A DNA stretch of 64,000 nt from Streptomyces netropsis (lineage in GTDB: Bacteria > Actinomycetota > Actinomycetes > Streptomycetales > Streptomycetaceae): the NCBI RefSeq assembly GCF_014203545.1, contig NZ_JACHJG010000017.1:62001-126000 (forward strand), in the 5' to 3' direction. The notes beneath the pieces were generated by a model, which saw only the letters and a list, made by a program, of their open reading frames with translations, made no database searches and was not told the origin of the DNA. Below are positions 17,513 through 25,946 of the stretch, one piece after another; position 1 is the stretch's first letter; every line of letters starts with the position of its first letter. Made by a program: the position numbers and the translations under genes.

Positions 17513-18925
17513 ATGACCGCGTTCACCTTCGTATCGAACCCTTTCGGCACACCGTCCACCCCCACCACCGGGGCCGGCTGGAGCCCCGGCTCCTGGCAGG
17601 AACACCCGGCCGCCCAGCAGCCCGAATGGCCCGACACCGCCGCCCTCGACTCCGTCGTCGACCAGCTCGCCCTCCTCCCGCCGCTGGTCAGCGCGGCGGA
17701 GAGCGCCCGGTTACGCGCCGCCCTCGGCGCGGCGGCCTTGGGCGACGGCTTTCTCCTCCAGGCCGGTGACTGCGCGGAGTCCACCGGCTCCTTCCACGCC
17801 GACGCCGTTTACAACAAGGTCAAGGTCATCCTTCAGATGTCCACCGTCCTCGCCTTCGGCAGCGGGCTGCCCGTGGTCAAGGTGGGCCGCATCGCCGGCC
17901 AGATGGCCAAGCCGCGCTCCAACCCGTTCGAGCCCGTCGACGGCCCGTCCGGCCCCTTGCTCCTGCCCAGCTACCGCGGCGAGATGGTCAACGGCAGCGC
18001 ACCCACGCCCGAGGCCCGCCGCCCCGACCCCGACCGGCTGCTGTACGCCTACTACCGGTCCGCTTCCAGCCTGAACCTGCTGCGCATGTTCACCGCGGAC
18101 GGTTTCGCGACGCTGGACGAGGTGCACGCCTGGAACCGCGAGCACGTCGGGGCGGCCGCCGCCGACCCGCGCCACGTCGCCCTGCTCGACGACATGGACC
18201 ACGTCCTGCGCTATCTCGCCTCGCGCCCCGGCAACCAGCCCGCCGCGCCGGAGCAGCACGGCTTCGACTTCTTCACCTCGCACGAGGCCCTGATCCTTCC
18301 CTACGAGCAGGCCCTGACCCGCTGGGACCACAGCGGATCGGCCTGGCACGACGCCTCGGCCCACATGGTGTGGATCGGCGAGCGCACCCGTCAACTGGAC
18401 GGCGCGCACGTCGAATTCGCCGCCGGCATCGACAACCCGATCGGCGTGAAGGTCGGCCCGACCATGGAGCCGGACGACCTCCTCGCCCTCTGCCACCGCC
18501 TCGACCCGACCCGCGACCCGGGCCGCCTCACGCTCATCACCCGCATGGGCGCGGGCCGCATCCGCGAGGCCCTGCCGCCCCTGGTCCGCGCGGTCCGGGA
18601 CGCCGGCTACCCGGTGCTGTGGATCTGCGACCCGATGCACGGCAACACGATCACGGGCAGCCGCGGCGTCAAGACACGACGTTTCGACGACATCGTCGAC
18701 GAACTGCGCGGTTTCATCGAGGTCCACCGCGCGGCGGGCACCCACCCGGGCGGTGTGCACCTGGAGCTCACCGGCGAGGACGTCACGGAGTGCCTGGGCG
18801 GCACCACGTCGGAGGTCCTGGACGGAAATCTGTCGGACCGCTACGAGACGGCCTGCGACCCGCGCTTGAACCGGAGCCAGGCGTTGGAACTGTCGTTCAT
18901 CGCTGCGGAGTTGTTGCGGAGGTAA
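17513..18925 (+). CDS. Class II (plant-type) DAHP synthase
   Basis: 3-deoxy-D-arabino-heptulosonate-7-phosphate synthase, the first shikimate-pathway step. The 470-residue protein carries LLQAGDCAES, KVGRIAGQMAKPRS, YRGEMVNG, GIDNPIGVKVGPTM, WICDPMHGNT and HLELTGEDVTECLGG, all class II signatures. A cluster-borne copy boosts chorismate for PABA. Codon 67 is TTA (17711-17713), so it is a bldA target. The ribosome-binding site is weak. It closes the rightward transcription unit of the cluster. Confidence 0.95.
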   Translation: MTAFTFVSNPFGTPSTPTTGAGWSPGSWQEHPAAQQPEWPDTAALDSVVDQLALLPPLVSAAESARLRAALGAAALGDGFLLQAGDCAESTGSFHADAVYNKVKVILQMSTVLAFGSGLPVVKVGRIAGQMAKPRSNPFEPVDGPSGPLLLPSYRGEMVNGSAPTPEARRPDPDRLLYAYYRSASSLNLLRMFTADGFATLDEVHAWNREHVGAAAADPRHVALLDDMDHVLRYLASRPGNQPAAPEQHGFDFFTSHEALILPYEQALTRWDHSGSAWHDASAHMVWIGERTRQLDGAHVEFAAGIDNPIGVKVGPTMEPDDLLALCHRLDPTRDPGRLTLITRMGAGRIREALPPLVRAVRDAGYPVLWICDPMHGNTITGSRGVKTRRFDDIVDELRGFIEVHRAAGTHPGGVHLELTGEDVTECLGGTTSEVLDGNLSDRYETACDPRLNRSQALELSFIAAELLRR

Positions 18926-18994
18926 GTGAGGGTGGGAGGGCCTGAGCCCGGGTCGGCGTGACTGATCCGGGCTCCTGGATGCAGGATCCCGCCG

Positions 18995-19636
18995 TCAGCG
19001 GGCGTAGTTCTTGAACCTCTCGGTATCCAGGTTGATCCCGACAGGCTCGGGGATCTTCGCGGTTTCGCCGTACGGATAGGTCCGCCGGTTCCGGTACTTG
19101 CCGGCTTCCGGCTGGCTGTAGACGACGACTTCGCAGGCGTCACGGTCGACGAGGAGGTAGATCGGGATGTCTGCTGCGGCGTATCCGTCCCGCTTCTCCC
19201 TGCGGTCCCGGCGGTCGGTGTCCGGGTCGTGCGACGTGACCTCGACGGTCATCAGTACGCCTTCGGGACTGGCCCATTTCCCTTGGCCCACGAAGTGGTC
19301 CTCGGGCGCGAGACAGCCGTCCGGGATGGCTCGGCCCTTGCAGTAGGCCTCGACCTTCAGCCCCTGTTCCGGGTACAGCGCCAGCTCGGGCCGCTGCTGC
19401 ATGCACTGCTTGAGCAGCCACATGACGATCGCTCCGTGACTGCCGTCCGGCACGGGCTTGACCTCCAGCTTTCCGCTGATGAACTCCAGCCGCACGGTCT
19501 CCGGCGACGTGCGGGCGAGCTCCTCGAACTCGGTGACGGACATTTGGGGCCGGTCGGCAGCGCTGGGGGTCATGGTGTCGCCTCCTCCCCTCAATGGTGC
19601 CCCGACATCGGGTGGTGCGTCCTGCAGGATGGTCAT
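18995..19636 (-). CDS. Uma2-family (PD-(D/E)XK fold) putative endonuclease
   Basis: Protein of 213 residues of the DUF820/Uma2 family, frequent in streptomycetes but without settled function. SGKLEVKPVPDGSHG, PDGCLAPEDHF, MTVEVTSHDPDTDRRDRREKRDGYAAADIPIYLLVD give the restriction-endonuclease-like core with the acidic residue, Glu and Lys positions. ATG 19636 overlaps the stop of the upstream regulator-like gene (ATGA) and has AGGAGAAGG before it; an internal ATG at 19573 also has a strong GAGGAGG site and gives a protein starting near the domain. Either start may be used. Confidence 0.8.
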   Translation of the reverse strand: MTILQDAPPDVGAPLRGGGDTMTPSAADRPQMSVTEFEELARTSPETVRLEFISGKLEVKPVPDGSHGAIVMWLLKQCMQQRPELALYPEQGLKVEAYCKGRAIPDGCLAPEDHFVGQGKWASPEGVLMTVEVTSHDPDTDRRDRREKRDGYAAADIPIYLLVDRDACEVVVYSQPEAGKYRNRRTYPYGETAKIPEPVGINLDTERFKNYAR

Positions 19637-20544
19637 GTCCTTCTCCTTTCGCGTGTGCGGAGGGTCGCGCGCAGCCGCTCGATCCGGGCATGGATCTCGA
19701 CTTCCGTCGCGCCGAGCGGTTCGTCGGACAGGTCGCCACGGCAGGGGCGGCAGAGGCCGCCGGGCAGGGCCTCCGGGCGGCCGGGCGTGCCGCAGCCGGT
19801 GCATTCCATGAGGCGGCGAGGCGCGTCGGGGGCCGCGGCCCGCGCGATGCGGACCGGCTCGGGCGGCAGTTTGTCGATGAGTCGTTTGCGGGTCAGGGCG
19901 CCCGGTGAGTGGACCACGTCCGGCAGTCCGGCCGTGATGGTCCGCGCGAAGTCCGACGGTGTCACCCCACGCGCCAGCCACTCGGCGGCCAGGTCCTCCA
20001 GGGCGGCGCATTCGGCGGCCGAGAGGGTCAAGCGGGCGTCGGTGCGGCCGAGGGCGGCGAGGGCCTCGTAAGCGTCCGAGCGCGCCGCTCGCGCGGTCCA
20101 CGCCGTTCGCGCAGTTCGCGCCGGGCGGGGCGGCGGTTCCTCGTCCGGGTGAACCTCGGCCGTCGGGCGCGGTGCCGCCGCTACGGGCGAATCGACGACG
20201 TCCGGCACGTCGCCCGCCAGGAAACACGCCCACCAGGCGTCACCGCGCGGGGTGCGCGAGAAGTACGTACGGAACACCCACTGCGTACGCCCCTCGCCGA
20301 CCTGCTCTCGCACCCGCCGCAGGTGGCCCGCGTGCGAGAGGGCGTTGAGCCCGGACCGTACGGCCTGTTGGCCGTAGGCGGGCAGGGTGGCGGCGAGGGT
20401 CTTCGTGTCGATGGCGGCGCCGTCCGGCAGCCGGTCGATGTGCGAGGCGATGCACGCTTCGCGTTCGGGTAAGTGTGCGAAGTCGTCACGACGGCGGGGT
20501 GCTTGGTCCGGCGCGGAACGTTTGCCGTAACCGGGTGACGCCAT
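19633..20544 (-). CDS. MarR/helix-turn-helix-like protein with C-terminal zinc ribbon
   Basis: Protein of 303 residues seen often in streptomycetes and annotated as a MarR-like regulator. Residues about 25-100 form a winged-helix-like segment (FAHLPEREACIASHIDRLPDG, then ALSHAGHLRRVRE). The middle is Ala/Arg/Pro rich. The C-terminus has CTGC...CRPC, a likely zinc ribbon. Codon 25 is TTA. ATG 20544 lacks a good ribosome-binding site; a TTG about 45 bases upstream, after GGGGA, is an alternative start. It overlaps the Uma2 gene by 4 bp, so the two act as one unit. Target unknown. Confidence 0.65.
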   Translation of the reverse strand: MASPGYGKRSAPDQAPRRRDDFAHLPEREACIASHIDRLPDGAAIDTKTLAATLPAYGQQAVRSGLNALSHAGHLRRVREQVGEGRTQWVFRTYFSRTPRGDAWWACFLAGDVPDVVDSPVAAAPRPTAEVHPDEEPPPRPARTARTAWTARAARSDAYEALAALGRTDARLTLSAAECAALEDLAAEWLARGVTPSDFARTITAGLPDVVHSPGALTRKRLIDKLPPEPVRIARAAAPDAPRRLMECTGCGTPGRPEALPGGLCRPCRGDLSDEPLGATEVEIHARIERLRATLRTRERRRT

Positions 20545-20963
20545 GGCGGGCGGACGCGGTGCGCCGATAAGGTTGGCAGCAGCCAAGGAGATCCCCTGTA
20601 GATCTTGTTGGTCAAACCCCCGTCCGGTGTCGCAAGCACCGGCGGGGGTTGTCTGTTGTGGGGGGACGCTACACGGCGACAGCATGCCGTGGCGACTCGG
20701 TCACAAATTGTCATCCGTGCGTGTGGGGACGGCAGTTGGGAGGGAGGGTGGGTTGTCACCCACCACCCATTCCACAGACAGGGAGCTCGGATCTCGACGC
20801 CCGGATCCCGAAGCTCGAGCCCCGGCAGGGCGTCTGCTGGTGGGGTCTTGCTAGGCTCCGGACACGCGTGAGGTGCGTGACTACTTCTGTGGCAAGGGAG
20901 GTTGATGAATATGGCTGGCGCCGACCTTCATCAGCATGCCCTCAAGTCAACCAGGAGTTTCGC
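20545..20963. other. Intergenic region between HTH and GNAT genes
   Basis: About 420 bp with no full gene. It contains a GGTGGGTTG...CACCCACC inverted segment near 20740-20768 and a small well-preceded reading frame at 20905 listed separately. I see no tRNA or recognised riboswitch. Confidence 0.5.
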
Positions 20964-21000
20964 GTGTCTTTCTCTTTCTCACCGACCGGTACGGATCTGA
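20905..21000 (+). CDS. Candidate 31-residue leader ORF overlapping the GNAT start
   Basis: ATG 20905 follows a strong AGGGAGG site and encodes 31 residues (MNMAGADLHQHALKS...) ending at TGA 21000. It runs across the ribosome-binding site and start of the GNAT gene in another frame, so its translation should affect that of the GNAT gene. There is no similarity I recognise. It may be a regulatory upstream ORF or chance. Confidence 0.35.
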   Translation: MNMAGADLHQHALKSTRSFACLSLSHRPVRI

Positions 21001-21482
21001 TCACCGAGCGTCTCGTGCTGACGCAGTGGTCCACCGACGAGCTGTCCGCCGTCCTCGACGAGCGTCGGCTCGCTCGCTGGGCGGAGGACTTTCCCGCCGA
21101 GGGTGACCGTGCCATCGCCGGTTTCATGGCCGAGCAGCCGGAATGCATGCGGGAGGCGTACGGCCAGCGGCAGATCGTCGAGCGGGAGACCGGCCTGGTC
21201 GTCGGCGCCATAGGGCTGTTCTGGCCGCCCGCCGACCGTTCCATCGAGATCGGGTACGGCATCGTGCCGTCCCGGCGCGGTCGCGGTTACGCCGCCGAGG
21301 CCACCCGGGCCCTGGCCGGGTTCGTTCTGGCCGCACCCGGCGTGGACACCGTGTACGCCAACGTCGAACTCTCGAATCCGGCCTCGGGCCGGGTGCTGGA
21401 GAAGGCCGGACTGCGGCGCGTCGGCAGTGACGCGGAAACGGTCCGGTACGTCGGCACGGCGGCGGATCTGACCCTTTCGTAG
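20964..21482 (+). CDS. GNAT-family N-acetyltransferase (RimJ/RimL-like)
   Basis: Acetyltransferase of 172 residues of the RimJ/RimL type, using acetyl-CoA on an unknown amine or protein N-terminus. It opens with LITERLVLTQWS, typical of the family; the acetyl-CoA loop is IVPSRRGRGYAAEA and the C-terminal strand NPASGRVLEKAGLRRVG. GTG 20964 is chosen from AGGAG 6 bases upstream. It stands alone. Confidence 0.85.
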   Translation: MSFSFSPTGTDLITERLVLTQWSTDELSAVLDERRLARWAEDFPAEGDRAIAGFMAEQPECMREAYGQRQIVERETGLVVGAIGLFWPPADRSIEIGYGIVPSRRGRGYAAEATRALAGFVLAAPGVDTVYANVELSNPASGRVLEKAGLRRVGSDAETVRYVGTAADLTLS

Positions 21483-21524
21483 GGCGAGTTGCCGCCGGTG
21501 GGCTCCACACCCACCGGTGGCGGC

Positions 21525-22217
21525 TCAGCCGGCGGTTGCCGTCGGCGTCCGTCCCTGCTCGACCTCCAGCAGCCGCTTCGCCTGCATCCGAGCCAGGGAG
21601 AGCAGGATCTTCGCACTGTCCGGCTGCTTATCCGCGTCCTGATAGACCATGTGGGCCATCGCCGTACCCACACGAACCGTGATCGAAAGACTCGGACTGG
21701 CATAGGGAGCCCGGGGCAGGGCATGGGCTTCGCTCTCGTTGCCGACGGGCGGCATGGACATCGGCCTGCTCCCGTACGAGCCGGGCCTGGTTCCGGACTT
21801 GAAGTCGGTACCGGCTGTCGTGCGGTCATGGAATGCGAAGAGATCTATGTGCACGCTGCCGGTGTCACCCGGTGCCTTGTACTGCACGCTGCCTCTGCGC
21901 GACCAGGGCAAGCAGTTCCGGGTGTTGCCATCGGTGCACCGCTTGGCCGGTGGGACCTCCCGAACGGACAGCGGTGTCACACCGATCTTCCATCCGATCG
22001 GCATGTCTTGAAGGTCCGGCAGCGCCTTCCGCAGCCCCTCCGCATCAAGCCTCACGTCCGGATCAGGGAACGTCTCCCGCTGTGCACCGCCCTTGGAACG
22101 TGCCGCCTCGGGCGCCCCCGTACCCTCGCCACCGCACCCCGCCGAGCCGCCCAGCACCATCAGCACCGCGGCGAGTGCCCATGTGCGGCTGAGCGGCCCC
22201 TTCCCAACGCGTCGCAC
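21525..22217 (-). CDS. Putative lipoprotein, unknown function
   Basis: Protein of about 230 residues with a signal sequence (hydrophobic WALAAVLMVLGG) ending in a lipobox-like GSAGC, then a Gly/Glu/Ala spacer. The mature part has two Cys in KRCTDGNTRNCLPW that may form a disulfide, as in small Streptomyces surface lipoproteins. GTG 22217 follows GGAGGG closely; ATG 22259 is an alternative. Convergent with the GNAT gene. No function recognised. Confidence 0.65.
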   Translation of the reverse strand: MRRVGKGPLSRTWALAAVLMVLGGSAGCGGEGTGAPEAARSKGGAQRETFPDPDVRLDAEGLRKALPDLQDMPIGWKIGVTPLSVREVPPAKRCTDGNTRNCLPWSRRGSVQYKAPGDTGSVHIDLFAFHDRTTAGTDFKSGTRPGSYGSRPMSMPPVGNESEAHALPRAPYASPSLSITVRVGTAMAHMVYQDADKQPDSAKILLSLARMQAKRLLEVEQGRTPTATAG

Positions 22218-22278
22218 GATCCCTCCGGCCTTCCCGCTTCGAGCGTAAACGCCGAGCATATGGGGGTCGTGCCCGCGC

Positions 22279-23136
22279 TCACGACTCCGGGCGGTGTGCG
22301 TGGAAGACGCCCCAGCGGAGGTGGTCGTTCCGGCAGGCGTCGACCCAGAGGGGCAGGTTCTCCAGGAGGCTCTTCACATACGCGGGGCTGATCACGTCCT
22401 GGAGCTCCGCCGCCCGGCGGCGGGTCTCTTCGGTCAGCCGGACGTAGTGGGTGAGCAACTGCTCGCTGCGGTCGTCGAACTCGACATCCTGAAAGCCGAG
22501 TTCGCGAAGCTGCTCGCGGTAGAAGGACGGAGTCGCGAGGGCGGTCACCTCCAGGCGGGCCACGACCGGGCGCAGCGCCTCCGCAGGGGCGTCCTCCACC
22601 GCCATGATGTCCGTGAAGACCAGGTCGCCACCCGGCTTGAGGACGCGGGTGGCCTCCCGGAGGAGCGTTGCGCGGTCTCCGCTGTGGCAGAACGCTTCCT
22701 GGGACCACACGACGTCGAAGTGGGCATCGGGGAAAGGGATGTCCTGGAAGGAGCCGGTGACGACCTGGATGAGGTTGTCGAGGCCGTGCTCGGCATTGGT
22801 GCGCCGGTGCCGTTCGTTCTGGCTCTCGCTGATGTTGAGTGCCACGACCTGGCCCCTGAAGCGTTCCGCCAGATAGCGGGTGGGGCCGCCGTACCCCGAG
22901 CCCAGGTCCAGGACCGTCCTGCCCGGGCCGAGGCGGTCGGCGACCTTGTCGGCCGCCTTCTCGACCGTACGCCGGGAGGCCTTCGCCACCGGTTCGTGCT
23001 CGTGGGCGTAGATGCCGGTGTGGATGTCCTCGCCGCCCCAGACCGCGTCGTAGAAGGCGTCGACGTCATCGGTGTCGTAATAGCGGCGGGCCGCTTCGGC
23101 GGCGGTCGCGGCGCTCTGTGTGCTCTCGTTGCTCAT
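22279..23136 (-). CDS. SAM methyltransferase, sarcosine/dimethylglycine N-methyltransferase type
   Basis: Methyltransferase of 285 residues that resembles sarcosine/dimethylglycine N-methyltransferases, which make the osmoprotectant glycine betaine. N-terminal YYDTDDVDAFYDAVWGGEDIHTG is a hallmark of that group, and VLDLGSGYGG is SAM motif I. The later FCHSGDRATLLREATRVLKPGG matches motifs II-III. ATG 23136 follows GAGGAC. There is no glycine N-methyltransferase partner next to it, so the substrate may differ; related enzymes also methylate other small amines or polyketides. Confidence 0.75.
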   Translation of the reverse strand: MSNESTQSAATAAEAARRYYDTDDVDAFYDAVWGGEDIHTGIYAHEHEPVAKASRRTVEKAADKVADRLGPGRTVLDLGSGYGGPTRYLAERFRGQVVALNISESQNERHRRTNAEHGLDNLIQVVTGSFQDIPFPDAHFDVVWSQEAFCHSGDRATLLREATRVLKPGGDLVFTDIMAVEDAPAEALRPVVARLEVTALATPSFYREQLRELGFQDVEFDDRSEQLLTHYVRLTEETRRRAAELQDVISPAYVKSLLENLPLWVDACRNDHLRWGVFHAHRPES

Positions 23137-23270
23137 GGCTGTCGTCCTCGCTCGGTCGGTCGTCCGGGTGCGAATCCACACAGGTACAGGGCGTGACAGT
23201 AACGGAGGTTATCCCTCCGTAGTGCTGTGCGCGTAGGGGTTGGGCGCGATCCGGTCTACTCTGCCGAGTC

Positions 23271-24305
23271 GTGGCAGAACAGCGACACATTCGCGCGCAG
23301 CGAGCCCGAGCCCAGGCCATCGGGGGCGGTGTCCGCTGCGGCGGGGTGACCGAAGTGCTGGCGCGGGTCGTCGGTGTGCAGTCCCAGGACCCGGCGGCGG
23401 CCGCGCTCGGGGTGCGGGCCCGGTCCGCCGGGCTGACCGCCGGGGACGTGCGGCGGGCGGTGGGGGAGGACCGGACGGCGGTGCGCGGCTGGTTCATGCG
23501 CGGCACGCTGCACCTGGTCGCCGCCTCCGACGTGCGCTGGCTGCTGGAGCTCCTCGGCCCGGTGTTCCTCCGGTCGGGGGAGCGGCGGCTGCGTGAACTC
23601 GGCCTCGACCCGAAGCTGTGCGCCCGCGCCGAGCGCGTCATCGGTCTCGCGATCGCCGCCGACGGCCCGCTCACCCGGGCCGAACTGACCGAACGGCTCG
23701 GGGGAATCGGAGTCCCCACGCAAGGGCAGGCGGCCTTCCACCTCATCCGCCGCTCCGCGCTCGCCGGGCAGATCTGTTACGGCCCGGAGGGTGACGGCCC
23801 GACAGCCCGTGCCCGCTTCGCGCTGCTCGACGCCTGGCTGCCCGCCGAAGGCCGGCAGCCTTGGGAGGGCGAGGCCGCCGCCGTCGAACTGGCCCGCCGC
23901 TACCGGGCGGGGTACGGGCCTTCCGACGTGCAGGACTTCGTCACCTGGTCCGGACTGCCGACGTCGGCCGCCAAGCGTGCCTGGGCGGCGACGTCCGACG
24001 GGGAAACCGAGGACGCGGCCGAGGAGGGCGACGTCCGGCTGCTGCCCGCCTACGACAACTACCTGACGGCGTACCGGAGCAGGGAGCTGTCCGTACCGGC
24101 CGCGCACGAGCGGCGGGTGTGGCCCGGTGGTGGGCAGATCCGTGCGTCCATCGTCGTCGACGGCTGGGCCGTCGGCACCTGGAGCCGTGGTGTGAAGGGG
24201 TCGGCCGGGGTGATGGTCAGCCCGTTCGGCGCGCTGTCCGCCGGGGTCGAGGACGGGGTGGCGGCGGAGGCCGCGGACATCGACCGGTTCCTCGCGCGGG
24301 GGTAG
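23271..24305 (+). CDS. AlkZ/YcaQ-family winged-helix DNA glycosylase-like protein
   Basis: Protein of 344 residues of the HTH_42 family, whose characterised members (Streptomyces AlkZ, E. coli YcaQ) excise bulky alkylated or crosslinked bases. The catalytic QxQ motif is present as Gln37-Ser38-Gln39 in GVQSQDPAA. FMRGTLHLVAASDVRWL and YDNYLTAYRSR are further family segments. GTG 23271 start. Such glycosylases often give self-resistance to genotoxic products; no genotoxin cluster is adjacent, so a general repair role is more likely. Confidence 0.8.
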   Translation: MAEQRHIRAQRARAQAIGGGVRCGGVTEVLARVVGVQSQDPAAAALGVRARSAGLTAGDVRRAVGEDRTAVRGWFMRGTLHLVAASDVRWLLELLGPVFLRSGERRLRELGLDPKLCARAERVIGLAIAADGPLTRAELTERLGGIGVPTQGQAAFHLIRRSALAGQICYGPEGDGPTARARFALLDAWLPAEGRQPWEGEAAAVELARRYRAGYGPSDVQDFVTWSGLPTSAAKRAWAATSDGETEDAAEEGDVRLLPAYDNYLTAYRSRELSVPAAHERRVWPGGGQIRASIVVDGWAVGTWSRGVKGSAGVMVSPFGALSAGVEDGVAAEAADIDRFLARG

Positions 24306-24534
24306 GGCCCGCGAAACCCGGTTCGACCGGGAGCGGCCGCGGGCCGTCCGCCGTTGTCGTGGATCGCACAGTGCTTCGTACGACGGTCTGGCGCTCCCTG
24401 CTCGAACCTTTCCGAAAAATCCACTATCCGGGTGAACTGTGCCTTCTGATGTGTGGCGCGGCGTTCATTGCGGCATGGTCACAAATAGGCTGGCGCGCCA
24501 TCGGCGGGGCTCTGGGCGTGAGGGGAGTACTGCG

Positions 24535-24711
24535 ATGACCACTACGGACGTCGTACGCACCCCTCCCTCCCCGCCCTGTCAGGACGCCGGCGACACACCG
24601 CTCACCCGTTCCCCTGAACCGCGGCTGGTCGTGCCGGTGGGGGAGGTGCAGTGGAATCCCGTATCGATCCGGCGTCGTCCGCTCACGGTCACCCCGCCGG
24701 TCGCCTGGTAG
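24535..24711 (+). CDS. Small protein upstream of rppA (58 residues)
   Basis: ATG 24535 is preceded by AGGGGAG. The 58-residue Pro/Arg-rich product (starting MTTTDVVRTPPSPPC) has no domain I recognise. Its TAG stop lies inside the rppA ribosome-binding site (tAGGAGGa), 8 bases ahead of the rppA start, so the two genes are probably translationally coupled. It may be a leader that sets RppA expression. Confidence 0.5.
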   Translation: MTTTDVVRTPPSPPCQDAGDTPLTRSPEPRLVVPVGEVQWNPVSIRRRPLTVTPPVAW

Positions 24712-24721
24712 GAGGATCTCC

Positions 24722-25819
24722 GTGGCAACCCTCTGCAGACCGGCCATCGCCGTTCCGGAGCATGTGATCACCAGGGACGAGACCCTGGAGCTGGCCCGTA
24801 CGCTGCACGCGGGGCACCCCCAGCTCGATCTCGCCCTGAGACTCATCGGCAATACCGGCGTGCAAACCCGCCATCTCGTGCAGCCGATCGAGGAGACCCT
24901 GAAGCATCCGGGTTTCACCGCGCGCAACGCGCTCTACGAGGAGGAGGCCAAGGCGCGCGTCCCCGAGGTCGTCCGAAGAGCGCTGGCCAACGCCGAGCTC
25001 GACGTCCGCGACATCGACATGATCGCGTACGTCTCGTGCACCGGCTTCATGATGCCGTCGATGACCGCCTGGCTCATCAACAACATGGACTTCCGCACCG
25101 ACACCCGTCAGCTGCCCATCGCCCAGCTGGGCTGTGCCGCCGGCGGGGCGGCCATCAACCGCGCCCACGACTTCTGCATCGCCTATCCCGAGTCGAACGT
25201 GCTGATCGTCTGCTGCGAGTTCTGCTCGCTGTGCTATCAGCCGACGGACCTCGCGGTCGGGACGCTGCTGTCGAACGGGCTCTTCGGGGACGGCATCGCC
25301 GCCGCCGTGGTGCGCGGCCGTGGCGGCACGGGAGTGAGCCTGGAGTGCAACGGCTCGCACCTGGTGCCCGACACCGAGGAGTGGATCTCCTACGGGGTCC
25401 GCGACACCGGCTTCCACTTCCTGCTGGACAAGCGCGTGCCCGGCACGATGTCCATGCTCGCCCCGGCGATGCGGGACATGGCGGCGCCCTACGACTGGGA
25501 CGTCTCCGGGCTCGACTTCTACATCGTGCACGCGGGCGGGCCCCGGATCCTGGACGACCTGTGCAAGATCCTGGACCTGCAGCCGACGATGTTCCGCTAC
25601 AGCCGGGCCACGCTGACCGAGCGCGGCAACATCGCCAGCGCGGTCATCTTCGACGCCCTCGACCGGCTCTTCGAGGACGGCGGCGCCGACCACGGCGCCC
25701 GGGGCATCATCGCGGGCTTCGGCCCCGGCATCACCGCCGAGATCGCCCTGGGGACCTGGTCCGAGCCGGGCAGGGAGCGGGAGCGGTCGGTGCGCGAGAC
25801 AGTGACGATGCCGGCGTGA
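24722..25819 (+). CDS. rppA: 1,3,6,8-tetrahydroxynaphthalene synthase (type III PKS)
   Basis: Condenses five malonyl-CoA to tetrahydroxynaphthalene, the precursor of flaviolin and HPQ melanin. The 365-residue protein has catalytic Cys138 (QLGCAAGG) and the malonyl-starter residue Cys106 (VSCTGFMMPS), with His in YIVHAGGPRIL and Asn in RGNIASAV forming the triad. GTG 24722 follows AGGAGG. The P450 that often accompanies rppA is not here; a strong hairpin ends the unit. Confidence 0.93.
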   Translation: MATLCRPAIAVPEHVITRDETLELARTLHAGHPQLDLALRLIGNTGVQTRHLVQPIEETLKHPGFTARNALYEEEAKARVPEVVRRALANAELDVRDIDMIAYVSCTGFMMPSMTAWLINNMDFRTDTRQLPIAQLGCAAGGAAINRAHDFCIAYPESNVLIVCCEFCSLCYQPTDLAVGTLLSNGLFGDGIAAAVVRGRGGTGVSLECNGSHLVPDTEEWISYGVRDTGFHFLLDKRVPGTMSMLAPAMRDMAAPYDWDVSGLDFYIVHAGGPRILDDLCKILDLQPTMFRYSRATLTERGNIASAVIFDALDRLFEDGGADHGARGIIAGFGPGITAEIALGTWSEPGRERERSVRETVTMPA

Positions 25820-25850
25820 GTCACCCCGCCCGCTGTGGGACCGGGCAGGC

Positions 25851-25884
25851 CGCTGTGAGACCGGGCCCGCCCGGTCTCACAGCG
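25851..25884 (+). terminator. Hairpin after rppA
   Basis: A perfect 15-bp inverted repeat (CGCTGTGAGACCGGG and its complement) with a 4-base loop, 31 bp after the rppA stop. There is no T run, as is common for Streptomyces terminators. A partial copy of the left arm precedes it at 25831-25845. Confidence 0.75.
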
Positions 25885-25946
25885 CGCACGCGTATCCCGG
25901 AGGTCTTCTCAGGGACCGACGGTCTTCGAGGAGACCGATGGTCTTC

